DNA of 64,000 nt from Enterococcus avium ATCC 14025. GTDB lineage: Bacteria; Bacillota; Bacilli; Lactobacillales; Enterococcaceae. The notes beneath the pieces are model-generated. The model did no database searches and was not told where the DNA came from. It saw only the letters and a program-made list of their open reading frames with translations. The stretch spans positions 696,317-760,316 of the forward strand of contig NZ_KE136357.1 of the NCBI RefSeq assembly GCF_000406965.1, given 5' to 3'. Below, one piece after another: positions 8,227-15,927 of the stretch. Position 1 is the stretch's first letter; every line of letters begins with the position of its first letter. The translations under genes and the position numbers were made by a program.

Positions 8227-9471
8227 TTATCCAGCCGATGGTAATATTCCAATTTTCCAATGCGCGAATAAATTTCTTTCTCGCTTGGCGATTTCCCCTA
8301 ACCAATGTTCCGCTTTTCTTCGTGCTTGTCGCTTTTTATATTTACGACGAACCCACTTCACGAGACATTGGTTGATGTAGCGCAGTAGACTGTACATTTC
8401 TGATTTATAGAATTTCATGTAATAGTTCATCCATCCTTGAATTTTACTATTGAACATATTCGCTAAATCCTCTAGCTTTTTGTCCGCTTTTAATTGTAAT
8501 CGCCAATTCCTTACCTCTTTGCGAATCGCCTTTTTCGCTTTATCTGATACAGCCGGAAGAAAATTTGTGAAGCATTTTCCATATTTATTCTTGGCGCCTC
8601 TAGGTCTAAACGTAAAGCCCAGGAAATCGAATGTCGTTATCGGATAGTTCCCCATCCTATCACTATCTCTGCAGTAAACAATCTTTGTCTTATCAGGATG
8701 TAACTCCAAACCAAAGATTCTAAACCGTTCTTCCAATCTTTTCTTCAGATATTTCGCTTGCTTTAGGGATACACAATGAGTAATACCATCATCGGCATAT
8801 CTAGCCCACTGTATATTAGGAAATTCTTTTTCCATGAAGTCATCAAACGTATAATGAAGAAACAAGTTCGCTAGAACTGGACTGATTACACCACCTTGCG
8901 GTGTCCCGGCTTTTCTCGAAACAGTCGAACCATCTTCCCTCTGGAAAGGTGCTTTTAACCATCTTTCCACATATAGGATAATCCACTTCTCTTGAGTGTA
9001 CCTTTTTACCATTTCAATTAGATAGTCATGTCTGATATTGTCAAATAGTCCTTTAATATCAAATTCCAGTACCCAATCTCTTTTCCAGCATCTAACTCTT
9101 GTTTTCTCTATTGCCTGGATTGCCGACTTATTCGGCCGATAGCCATAAGAATCCTCATAAAACAATCGTTCTACTACAGGTTCAAAATACATCTTCGCTA
9201 CCATCTGTGCAATCCTATCTTCAACTGTTGGAATCCCAAGTACTCTCAGCCCACCACTCTTTTTAGGAATGGATACTGCCTTTACCGGTTTTGGGAAATA
9301 ACTTCCCGATGATAATCGATTCCACAGTTTGTATAGATTATCTTTCAGCTTATATTCATAAGCCTCAATTGATTCTTCATCTACTCCAAAAGTTCCTTTA
9401 TTGGCTTTTACTTTTAGAAATGCTTGGTAAACTGCTTGTTTTGAAATATTGTATGACTTTGTTTCTTGCAT
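8227..9471 (-). CDS. ltrA: Inner intron reverse transcriptase/maturase
   Basis: 414 residues, intact. RT motifs run in order: VKAVSIPKKSGGLRVLGIP, EDSYGYRPNKSA, VLEFDIKGLFDNI, KAGTPQGGVISPVLANL, the catalytic RYADDG, then LHPDKTKIVY and the thumb; the maturase domain follows (MFNSKIQGWMNYY). No HNH endonuclease domain is visible, so insertion would depend on nicked or replicating DNA. Start is the ATG after AAGGAGGAGGAACTT. It differs in sequence from the outer RT, so the two introns are of different lineages. Confidence 0.93.
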   Translation of the reverse strand: MQETKSYNISKQAVYQAFLKVKANKGTFGVDEESIEAYEYKLKDNLYKLWNRLSSGSYFPKPVKAVSIPKKSGGLRVLGIPTVEDRIAQMVAKMYFEPVVERLFYEDSYGYRPNKSAIQAIEKTRVRCWKRDWVLEFDIKGLFDNIRHDYLIEMVKRYTQEKWIILYVERWLKAPFQREDGSTVSRKAGTPQGGVISPVLANLFLHYTFDDFMEKEFPNIQWARYADDGITHCVSLKQAKYLKKRLEERFRIFGLELHPDKTKIVYCRDSDRMGNYPITTFDFLGFTFRPRGAKNKYGKCFTNFLPAVSDKAKKAIRKEVRNWRLQLKADKKLEDLANMFNSKIQGWMNYYMKFYKSEMYSLLRYINQCLVKWVRRKYKKRQARRKAEHWLGEIAKRERNLFAHWKIGILPSAG

Positions 9472-10013
9472 AAGTTCCTCCTCCTTAAAGTTGACTTATC
9501 CTTGAAACTGGATAACTCAGGTTCTTCGCTCCACTCTCGTTACAAGAGCTTCTTCACTACTACAACCCAATCTGCCCCCATGACTGCATCGGTACTCTTT
9601 TCTTGCGGGGCTTCCGCTTGAAATACTCCCTTGACATCAGCCCGTGGGTTCCCACGTTCCATATAGACGCCTATGTTATGTTCATGCCACCTTTATGCCG
9701 CCCGCCGCCTGATCAGTAAACAGGTTTCCTCCAAGCTCATCCTAGGTCAACGACTATACCCAGTTTTGACGGAATTTATACGCTTTCGACACTTCTGTGG
9801 GTGGTTCGTATGGTCACTCATCTCCATAACACACACCTGACAACTCTTGGTTGCCTTTTCCTTAACGCTCAATACCATAGCTTTTGACTACAGCACCTTA
9901 AGGTGGTTTGAAACCTCCACCTGTATGGCGGTTTCGGCAGGCCGTCTGCCATCATCTATACAGCATAGCTGCTTTGAATAGTTTATCTATTCACGCACAC
10001 TTTCATGGCGCAC
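9472..10013 (-). ncRNA. Inner intron ribozyme 5' domains
   Basis: About 540 non-coding bases between the intron 5' end and its RT start. Expected to hold domains I-III and the exon-binding sites. Secondary structure was not worked out. Confidence 0.6.
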
Positions 10014-10806
10014 AGTCATCGGCGTATCGAACAAATTTATGTCCTAGATTTTCTAGCACTTGATCAAATTCGTTCAGGTAGATGTTACTTAACAGGGGAG
10101 AGAGATTGCCTCCTTGGGGCGTTCCTTCTTCCGTTGTTGTGATGAGTCCATTTTCCATTACACCACTCATTAAGTATTGACGGATCAGTTTTAGGACTTG
10201 TTTGTCCTTTACTTTCCGCTCAATGAAATACATCAGCTTATCGTGATTTACGGTGTCAAAGTAGGCTTTCATATCAATGTCCACCACATATCGGTAACCT
10301 TGTTCATAATAAGATTTTGCTTTCTTCACTGCGTCATGTGCGCTGCGATTTGGGCGAAACCCATAACTATTATCTGAGAATTCTGGTTCAAATAGCGGTT
10401 GTAACACTTGATTGATTGCCTGTTGAAGCATACGATCAATAACCGTGGGAATTCCTAGTTTTCTTACACCGCCGTTTGGTTTCGGTATTTCTACTCGCAA
10501 AACAGGCTGAGGTTTATAGTTCCCTTGGCGTAAATTGGATAGTAATTCCTCGCGGTGCTCTTTCAAGTAAGGAAGCAGTTGATCGACGGTCATCCCATCT
10601 GCACCAGCCGCCCCTTTATTTCTGACTACTTGAAGGTACGCTTGATTGAGATTATTCCGCTCTAGAATTCTCCCAAACAGATTTTCTACACCATCTTGTT
10701 TCCTCTGTTCACCGCAAGAAGTGCTGCGCACTTCATCATACCCTTCGTGTTCCACACTAGCTCTTTGATGATAGCCAAGTTTTCTTGTTTTCTGCGGTCG
10801 TCGCAT
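10014..10806 (-). CDS. ltrA: Outer intron RT, 5' exon (N-terminal part, broken at YADD)
   Basis: Starts at the ATG after TAGGAGGTGTGAGAAG. Contains RT motifs through VVDIDMKAYFDTV, TEEGTPQGGNLSPLLSN and KFVRYADD, then the Cys codon is interrupted by the inner intron. Without splicing the frame stops three codons later (CAP, stop at 10003), giving a 267-residue protein that ends at the catalytic aspartates and lacks thumb and maturase domains. Splicing of the inner intron would restore a 462-residue RT. Confidence 0.88.
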
Positions 10807-11241
10807 CTTCTCACACCTCCTAAATTATTCAAGATTCTTATTGTTCAGTCCTTCGTAACAGTCAGTGTCGTTACTACTATGACCTCGGCTGACTTCTCAT
10901 GATTCACCATCATGTCGCCATGATCGTTGTGCTGGTTTGTTTTCATTCAACGCCCACAACACCCTCATGAGATCTCCCCCGGTAAGAGTGAAAACTTTCC
11001 TCCCATGTAACTGCTAGATTTACTGTATAGGTTTCGGGCAGTATTGGACTTTGTCTTGTGATGAAGACTTATCCGACCTAATTCAGCCTTGTATCTAGTT
11101 TCTGTTCGTCAGTTCAGGAGTTTGCGTCCGACTTCCTTCAGCCACAGCCTCACGATTGCCGCCTTGTCTTTCGCTAACAGTTCCTACTGCCAAGCCTGTA
11201 GTGGACTTTCACCACCAAGTTTTCACCCATGCAGGGCGCAC
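10807..11241 (-). ncRNA. Outer intron ribozyme 5' domains
   Basis: 435 non-coding bases from the intron 5' end to its RT start, GC-rich compared with the flanking chromosome and full of short inverted repeats, consistent with domain I. Confidence 0.6.
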
Positions 11242-11247
11242 ATCGAA

Positions 11248-11286
11248 AAAAGCTTGAGAAGTGAATAAAATGCTTCTCAAGCTTTT
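11248..11286 (-). terminator. Terminator that serves as the intron target
   Basis: AAAAGCTTGAGAAG pairs with CTTCTCAAGCTTTT; on the minus strand the stem is followed by TTTTTTCGAT and then directly by the outer intron. Confidence 0.85.
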
Positions 11287-11292
11287 AATCTG

Positions 11293-11823
11293 CTAATACT
11301 TACTTTCAAAATAGTTGTAGATTTCTTCCCAGCTATCCATTTTCAATTCATAAGACTCATCCGCATTGTGATGTGCTGCAAAAAGAATGCCTTGTCCTTT
11401 AAATGTCTTTAAGTGCCGCGAATGATCATCAATCAAATAATCTGCAGAAATGATAGATTTGTCACCGCAAAAAACGTAGTGGGTATCTGGAATGAATGGA
11501 AAATTCACTCTTAACCACCCATACTTTGCATTAAAGGAAGTCGGAAAATCCATCGCGGCTGTGGTAATGAACAGTTCATGCTTTTCTGATAATTTTTCCA
11601 ACGCTTCTTTGGCGCCTTCAATCACAGGCAAATCAGAAAAATAGTCCGCATCCAGAATCATTTCTCGAATGTTCTCCGTATGCTCAGGACGTATATCCCG
11701 CAAATTTATCCCTGCCAAATCAGATTTAGTATAACTAGCTCCGTATTTTTCATTGTACAGTTGCAAAAGCTTCGCTGTAAAATCAGCAATAACCTCATCC
11801 ATATCAATTGCGATTCGAACCAT
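11293..11823 (-). CDS. 5'(3')-deoxyribonucleotidase-like HAD hydrolase
   Basis: 176 residues with HAD motif I IAIDMDEVIADF (Asp7, Asp9), motif II ITTAAM near residue 92 and motif IV YLIDDHSRHL. Size and layout match the 5'-nucleotidase, deoxy type C family, which removes phosphate from deoxynucleoside monophosphates. It stands alone, with its own terminator used by the outer group II intron. Start is the ATG after TAGGAGGATATAAA. Confidence 0.82.
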   Translation of the reverse strand: MVRIAIDMDEVIADFTAKLLQLYNEKYGASYTKSDLAGINLRDIRPEHTENIREMILDADYFSDLPVIEGAKEALEKLSEKHELFITTAAMDFPTSFNAKYGWLRVNFPFIPDTHYVFCGDKSIISADYLIDDHSRHLKTFKGQGILFAAHHNADESYELKMDSWEEIYNYFESKY

Positions 11824-12066
11824 TTTATATCCTCCTAGAATTATCTTTTATCAGTATATTTTCTATGCGGATCAGCCCATAATATGACTTAATAAAAGAA
11901 AATACAAAAAAATGGGATAACCACCCTCTCAATCAATATCATCTATTTTTCTTTTAGATCACACACTTCGTTTTTTTAAAAGGGTATTTTGCATGAACCA
12001 TGATAAAACAAAGAAAACTGACTTCAATCGAAAAAGAGTACCCGATTAGACAATAATTCAAAGTTC

Positions 12067-12540
12067 CTATAGCTTATCCAAAATATCTTTAATATACTGG
12101 GGCTCCACATCCGTTCGCTCCGCCGTTTCCTCAATGGTCAAGCCAGAATCAATGAAGCGTTTGACCACCATACTAATTTTCTCAGCGACCTCAATAATAT
12201 GCTTATCCAAATCATAAAAACGCACTGCTCTTTGTCCCCAGCTATGCTCAATAACAGGATGAAGATAAACGATATCCTCTCTTTTTTCCAACAAATCAAG
12301 AAAAACATCAATGTCATCGCTTTCAAAATATAACTCACTAGCATTATTCTCAAGAATAATATCTGATTCCTTCTTATAAATAAAGTCTGCCCAACTACCT
12401 GTCGTCTGTAAGGATACCCCGCCGGTCAATTGAACATGGACACCAGCATCCACCATTACTTTCAAACCAAAAACAGAAAGATAAAAATCCTTTGCCTTTT
12501 CAATATCTTTCACTGCAATCAACGTTCCTTGATAGTCCAT
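12067..12540 (-). CDS. Glyoxalase/bleomycin-resistance (VOC) family protein with C-terminal HTH-like tail
   Basis: 157 residues. The VOC fold covers about 1-115 (GTLIAVKDIEKAKDFY, VRFYDLDKHIIEVAE). The last 40 residues (LTIEETAERTDVEPQYIKDI) look like a helix-turn-helix, an addition seen in some VOC proteins of Firmicutes. Start is the ATG at 12540 with AGGAGG; upstream in-frame codons lie inside the preceding gene. Co-transcribed with the GNAT gene 10 bases upstream. Substrate unknown. Confidence 0.75.
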   Translation of the reverse strand: MDYQGTLIAVKDIEKAKDFYLSVFGLKVMVDAGVHVQLTGGVSLQTTGSWADFIYKKESDIILENNASELYFESDDIDVFLDLLEKREDIVYLHPVIEHSWGQRAVRFYDLDKHIIEVAEKISMVVKRFIDSGLTIEETAERTDVEPQYIKDILDKL

Positions 12541-12550
12541 AATCTTCCTC

Positions 12551-12967
12551 CTAAACCTCTTTAATAAAAAACAGTTCCATCGGCTGTTGATAATCAGGAA
12601 CTGAAAGCAATAGACCGCCCGCATCTTGATAACCTATTTGGCGATAAAAGTGCTGTGCATCCTCATCCACCTGCGTCGATGTCATCAATATTTTATAACC
12701 TAACTGCTGCATTTCGTTTTCCCAAAACTCCATTAAAACCTTTCCGAACCCTAGCCCCTGATACTTCTCAGCCACATGAAGCATCGTACAAAACGGATGC
12801 TCATCCCAAAATAGATTGTATCTCAATAGCCCCGCTGGCACACCATCAACTAATAAAACATACCCTTGTTTATCTCGAATCTTTTGTACGAATTGGTTTT
12901 CCGGCAGATGACGATCCAATGTGAGCCAAAAATCTCTGTCAATCTCTTGGACATGACGAATCTGCAT
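12551..12967 (-). CDS. GNAT-family N-acetyltransferase
   Basis: 138 residues with the acetyl-CoA binding signature VAEKYQGLGFGKVLM (Q-x-x-G-x-G-K) in the middle and the late GNAT strand AQHFYRQIGYQD. Start at the ATG 12967, six bases after GGGAGG, rather than the earlier in-frame codon. Forms a two-gene unit with the VOC protein. Substrate not predictable. Confidence 0.82.
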   Translation of the reverse strand: MQIRHVQEIDRDFWLTLDRHLPENQFVQKIRDKQGYVLLVDGVPAGLLRYNLFWDEHPFCTMLHVAEKYQGLGFGKVLMEFWENEMQQLGYKILMTSTQVDEDAQHFYRQIGYQDAGGLLLSVPDYQQPMELFFIKEV

Positions 12968-13391
12968 GAACAGCCTCCCTCTCACTTTTCTTTCAGTATA
13001 ACATTTTGCCTAGTTGAGACAATGGTGAAAGCTGACACAGGTTTGATAGTTTACAAGAATTCTTTTTTTAGCAAGATGAAATTTCAATGGACGTGGAACC
13101 TTAGCAGAATTCACTACCACTATTGATAAGCGGATAGAGTCCTAGCTAATAATATTAGAACGGCTTTTCAAAAAAATACGCTTCTTTTAACTATTCTTGG
13201 AACGCTGTTTTTCTTTACTTTAGAAGCATACAAAATTATTGTATCAACTGCTATGATGGTTTCAAAGAACAGATTGATTGAAATACAATCGAATTTTTTT
13301 GTTGACCTAAAGTTAACTCGAGGTAGTATGTTAGTTTCATACGAAAATATCTGACTCTCTTTGTCTAAATCCATCAGGAAAGAGGAATAAA
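12968..13391. other. Intergenic stretch, largely empty
   Basis: About 420 bases of AT-rich sequence. Apart from the MerR-type promoter at 13302-13332 I see no convincing gene. Confidence 0.4.
13302..13332 (+). promoter_or_regulatory. MerR-type promoter with 19-bp spacer
   Basis: TTGACC (13302-13307), a 19-base spacer and TATGTT (13327-13332). The spacer carries the dyad ACCT-N12-AGGT with central AGTTAACT. A 19-base spacer is the hallmark of MerR-activated promoters; the MerR gene at 14762 is nearby. Confidence 0.6.
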
Positions 13392-13817
13392 ATGACTAAT
13401 TAAAATAAATTAACCATTATTAAAGAGAAATCTAGTAATAGTATCACCACCCAATTAGTTGCTCGCTTTAAAGAGCTTATGGAAAAAGAAACGATTTCCA
13501 TCCAAATGGACGTCGTCGATTATGATGAAGAAGCGATCCAGCAGTTATCTGGAGATATTCTATTATTAAGCCTCCCGCTTATGCATGAGCTTCGTTACCT
13601 AAATCGGCTAAAGACCCGCTTTTACTTTGTTTCCTTCATTGATCCCTATGCATATGCACAAATAGACGCAAGAAGATTATTGAAGCAACTGCGAATGATT
13701 CAGCAGTTTGAGAGCGAAAAAATTAGTAAATTTCATCCAAAGAGCAGCTGGACTTATGCGGATTATTTCTTCGCCATGACACAAATGAAAAAAGAAGCAA
13801 CCGCAATTAAATGCTGA
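13392..13817 (+). pseudogene. Unrecognised gene with in-frame TAA at codon 4
   Basis: AGAGGAATAAA precedes ATG ACT AAT at 13392, but codon 4 is TAA; the same frame then stays open to 13817. A product could restart at ATG 13479 (112 residues), though no good ribosome binding site is seen there. The intact protein would be about 141 residues. GDILLLSLPLMHEL followed by a helix weakly recalls a PTS IIB-like fold, but I do not recognise the family. It lies directly downstream of a MerR-type promoter. Either a nonsense-mutated gene or a sequencing error. Confidence 0.45.
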
Positions 13818-14001
13818 GTCCATTCCCTTGATAGATTCATCAGCGTCTAGCCTTTAAGAGCACCAGCTATTTGACCTTTCTTCACTTGTGCTGTCGACAT
13901 CATTGTTTCTCAGCATCACACAATCCAATTAGACATCGTGCTCTATCAAATCTAATCAAGCTTTTTTCGAATAGTTATTTTCAAGTTTGGCATATTTCTT
14001 G

Positions 14002-14032
14002 TTGACTTAGAGTGTACTCGAAGGCATAAGCT
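14002..14032 (+). promoter_or_regulatory. MerR-type promoter with 19-bp spacer
   Basis: TTGACT (14002-14007), a 19-base spacer and TAAGCT (14027-14032). The spacer contains CTTAGAGT-GT-ACTCGAAG-like dyad symmetry, as seen in promoters of the AdhR/NmlR group of MerR regulators. Confidence 0.6.
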
Positions 14033-14062
14033 GAATATACAAAAAGAAAAGGGGTGTATATT

Positions 14063-14719
14063 GTGAAATCATCTTTATCTCAATCGCCAAAAAAAGAGGA
14101 TTATCTAGGCAAGACTTTTATCATTGAGCAAAATAATACTGCGAAGGAGCGGTTCCTTTCTAATAACATTGAGTTTATTTTACACTTGGCCACCATTTAT
14201 CTGGTTAAGGAGGAGCAAACTACGGTCACTGATAGATTGACAGAAGCGCTCATTCGAGATCTTATGTACACTACTTTGAAGGTAAGTATCGATCAAATCA
14301 ATCAATTAGAGCCAACATCCATATTAAATACGATCAGCCACCCAGACTATTCGTGGAATGCAATGAGCCTACAAGACTACTCCTCTCTTCAAAAGATGTC
14401 TAGTGAACTTAGCTACTCTTTTAATATCTCAAAAACAGCGGCATTGAGCATTGTTTGGCCAAATTGGGCCCGTATGGTTTATTGTAAGCACGTAGAACGC
14501 TTTGTATTGTTCGCTAAAAATATCCTATCTGTTGACTCTCACAGAGGAGATAAAGAAGCTGCTTTGATGGGGATTCATGAAGTTGAAGCTTTTTTTCAAA
14601 CTCTTCATTTACCGACGACTTTAGAAGACTTGGGTATTACCTCTACTGATACTGCATTTGACGACCTGGCTCAAAAAAATACTAACTCAGATATTTATAC
14701 GCTCCTGAAATATTTATAG
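14063..14719 (+). CDS. Degenerate iron-alcohol-dehydrogenase-like protein (C-terminal domain only)
   Basis: 218 residues. Segments such as TVTDRLTEALIRDL, ALSIVWPNWARMVY, VERFVLFAKNIL and LPTTLEDLGI line up in order with the C-terminal helical domain of BdhA/YqdH-type butanol dehydrogenases. The N-terminal NAD-binding domain is absent, and the expected metal-binding histidine segment (HELSALYDITHG in the family) reads SELSYSFNISKTA, lacking the histidines. So it is unlikely to be an active dehydrogenase. GTG at 14063 has AAAAGGGG eight bases before it. It precedes a MerR regulator that probably controls it. Confidence 0.5.
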   Translation: MKSSLSQSPKKEDYLGKTFIIEQNNTAKERFLSNNIEFILHLATIYLVKEEQTTVTDRLTEALIRDLMYTTLKVSIDQINQLEPTSILNTISHPDYSWNAMSLQDYSSLQKMSSELSYSFNISKTAALSIVWPNWARMVYCKHVERFVLFAKNILSVDSHRGDKEAALMGIHEVEAFFQTLHLPTTLEDLGITSTDTAFDDLAQKNTNSDIYTLLKYL

Positions 14720-14761
14720 GTTTCCTCAGTCTGGTAAAATATAGGAAAGGGAGTGAAAAAG

Positions 14762-15142
14762 ATGGGCTATAAAATCAGTGATATTTCAAAAAAAACTGGA
14801 CTAAGTGCCTATACATTGCGCTTTTACGATCAAAAGGGACTATTGCCCTTCGTTGCTCGCGATAAACATGGAAGGCGTCATTTTAAGGATGAGGATTTAG
14901 CGTTTCTTTCAATTATCACTTGTTTGAAAAATACCGGAATGCAATTAAATGACATCAAAAAATTTGTCGAATGGTCAATGGATGGTGATCCAACCTATGA
15001 AAAACGGCTTGATTTTTTTACTAAGCATAAAAAAGAAGTCGAAAAACAGTTGGCTCAGACGCAAGCCTATTTGGACAAAATTGATCGTAAAATTGATAAA
15101 TACACCCGACAGCATGAATCAGCATCCAAAAAAAATTTTTAA
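14762..15142 (+). CDS. MerR-family transcriptional regulator
   Basis: 126 residues: winged HTH at 1-70 (ISDISKKTGLSAYTLRFYDQKGLLPF), then a dimerising coiled coil. No cysteine cluster for metal sensing, so it belongs to the AdhR/TipA-like branch sensing organic or aldehyde stress, an inference. The GTG at 14753 is in frame, but AAAGGGAG is better spaced for ATG 14762. It sits 42 bases after the dehydrogenase-like gene and probably activates the two 19-bp-spacer promoters upstream. Confidence 0.85.
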   Translation: MGYKISDISKKTGLSAYTLRFYDQKGLLPFVARDKHGRRHFKDEDLAFLSIITCLKNTGMQLNDIKKFVEWSMDGDPTYEKRLDFFTKHKKEVEKQLAQTQAYLDKIDRKIDKYTRQHESASKKNF

Positions 15143-15146
15143 TAAT

Positions 15147-15197
15147 ACAAACGAGATTTCTGCTCTTTCTTTTATAAGAAGCCGAAATCTCGTTTGT
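15147..15197 (+). terminator. Terminator after the MerR gene
   Basis: Perfect 14-bp stem, ACAAACGAGATTTC with GAAATCTCGTTTGT, 23-base loop. Confidence 0.85.
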
Positions 15198-15498
15198 CAT
15201 TTGTAGTACCTTCTTTTTAACTTGCTCTTGATTCTGTCAACAGATATTTAAAAACCAATAATAATTTTTCTATTTCTTGATAGCAGAGATTATCCGATCT
15301 TCTAAAACAAATGCACCCCTTGCTCATCAATTTTCACCTGAAAACCTCATAGTGTATCAACCAACCCAAAAATCCATGATATATCCCGTACTCTCTCCCT
15401 TACAACCAGCAAGCGAATTAATCATTTTGTCTTTTCATTTGATAATTAGTTTTAAATCAGATATAATTTCCAAATAAAAACTATTCGGGGTGATTATC

Positions 15499-15927
15499 AT
15501 GTCTGATTTAGAAACTGCGTTGATCCAGCTACAATGTGAGCTAGTCGCTGAACGAAATCTAGTCAATCCCAACGGACTTTCATGGCTGCAATACGATATT
15601 TTAAATTTGCTGCGGCAAAAAGGCCCGGCCTCCCCTTCCCAATTGTCCGAACAGCTGCACATTCGCCCGTCAAAATTTTCCAAGGTCATTAAAGAATTAA
15701 AGCAAAAAGACTATATTACACAAGCAGTCAACCAAGAAGATGGACGGGGGTTATTAACCAGCCTGACTGAAACAGGTCTGGATTTTCTTCGAACAGTTGA
15801 CGCTGGTCACACGTTTCTCTACAAAACTACCGCTCAGAATTTCTCTTCAGAAGAACAGCAGCTTTTTACCCAATTAGCGAATAAACTGATCCTTGCTCTT
15901 GAAGAAGAAAGGTCGCGAAAACAATGA
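15499..15927 (+). CDS. MarR-family transcriptional regulator
   Basis: 142 residues with the MarR winged helix ([25 protein letters not shown], then the wing [15 protein letters not shown]). ATG at 15499 follows CGGGGTG; a GTG at 15490 is in frame but worse placed. Stop overlaps the start of the UvrA-like gene (ATGA), so the pair is one transcriptional unit and the regulator probably controls that gene, as in drug-responsive MarR-ABC pairs. Confidence 0.85.
   Translation: MSDLETALIQLQCELVAERNLVNPNGLSWLQYDILNLLRQKGPASPSQLSEQLHIRPSKFSKVIKELKQKDYITQAVNQEDGRGLLTSLTETGLDFLRTVDAGHTFLYKTTAQNFSSEEQQLFTQLANKLILALEEERSRKQ

Larger units (their letters stand above)
8150..10013 (-). mobile_element. Inner group II intron (about 1.86 kb) nested in the outer RT gene
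   Basis: Minus-strand 5' end GTGCGCCATGAAAG at 10013, ribozyme domains I-III in about 10013-9472, an intact RT (9471-8227), and domain V at about 8224-8190 (GAGCCGGATGAGCTGAGAGG with CACGTCCGGTTC), ending CTACTTACT at 8150. Removing it joins GATGACT to GCAATATC and restores the outer RT frame exactly. The combination is a twintron. Confidence 0.85.
7485..11241 (-). mobile_element. Outer group II intron (group IIC-like), interrupted by a second intron
   Basis: On the minus strand the 5' end reads GTGCGCCCTGCATGGG from 11241. A domain V-like stem (GAACCGCCGTATAC... at about 7555-7522) and a domain VI stem (GAGGGG/CCCCTC) lead to the 3' end near 7485. The 5' exon is a terminator hairpin followed by TTTTTTCGAT, the kind of site group IIC introns use. 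The reverse transcriptase reading frame is split by the inner intron at 8150-10013. Domain assignments are by eye; the 3' boundary is good to a base or two. Confidence 0.8.

Noticed and set aside
13168-13374. 68-codon minus-strand frame
   Set aside because: It overlaps the MerR-type promoter, lacks a start signal and shows no family resemblance.
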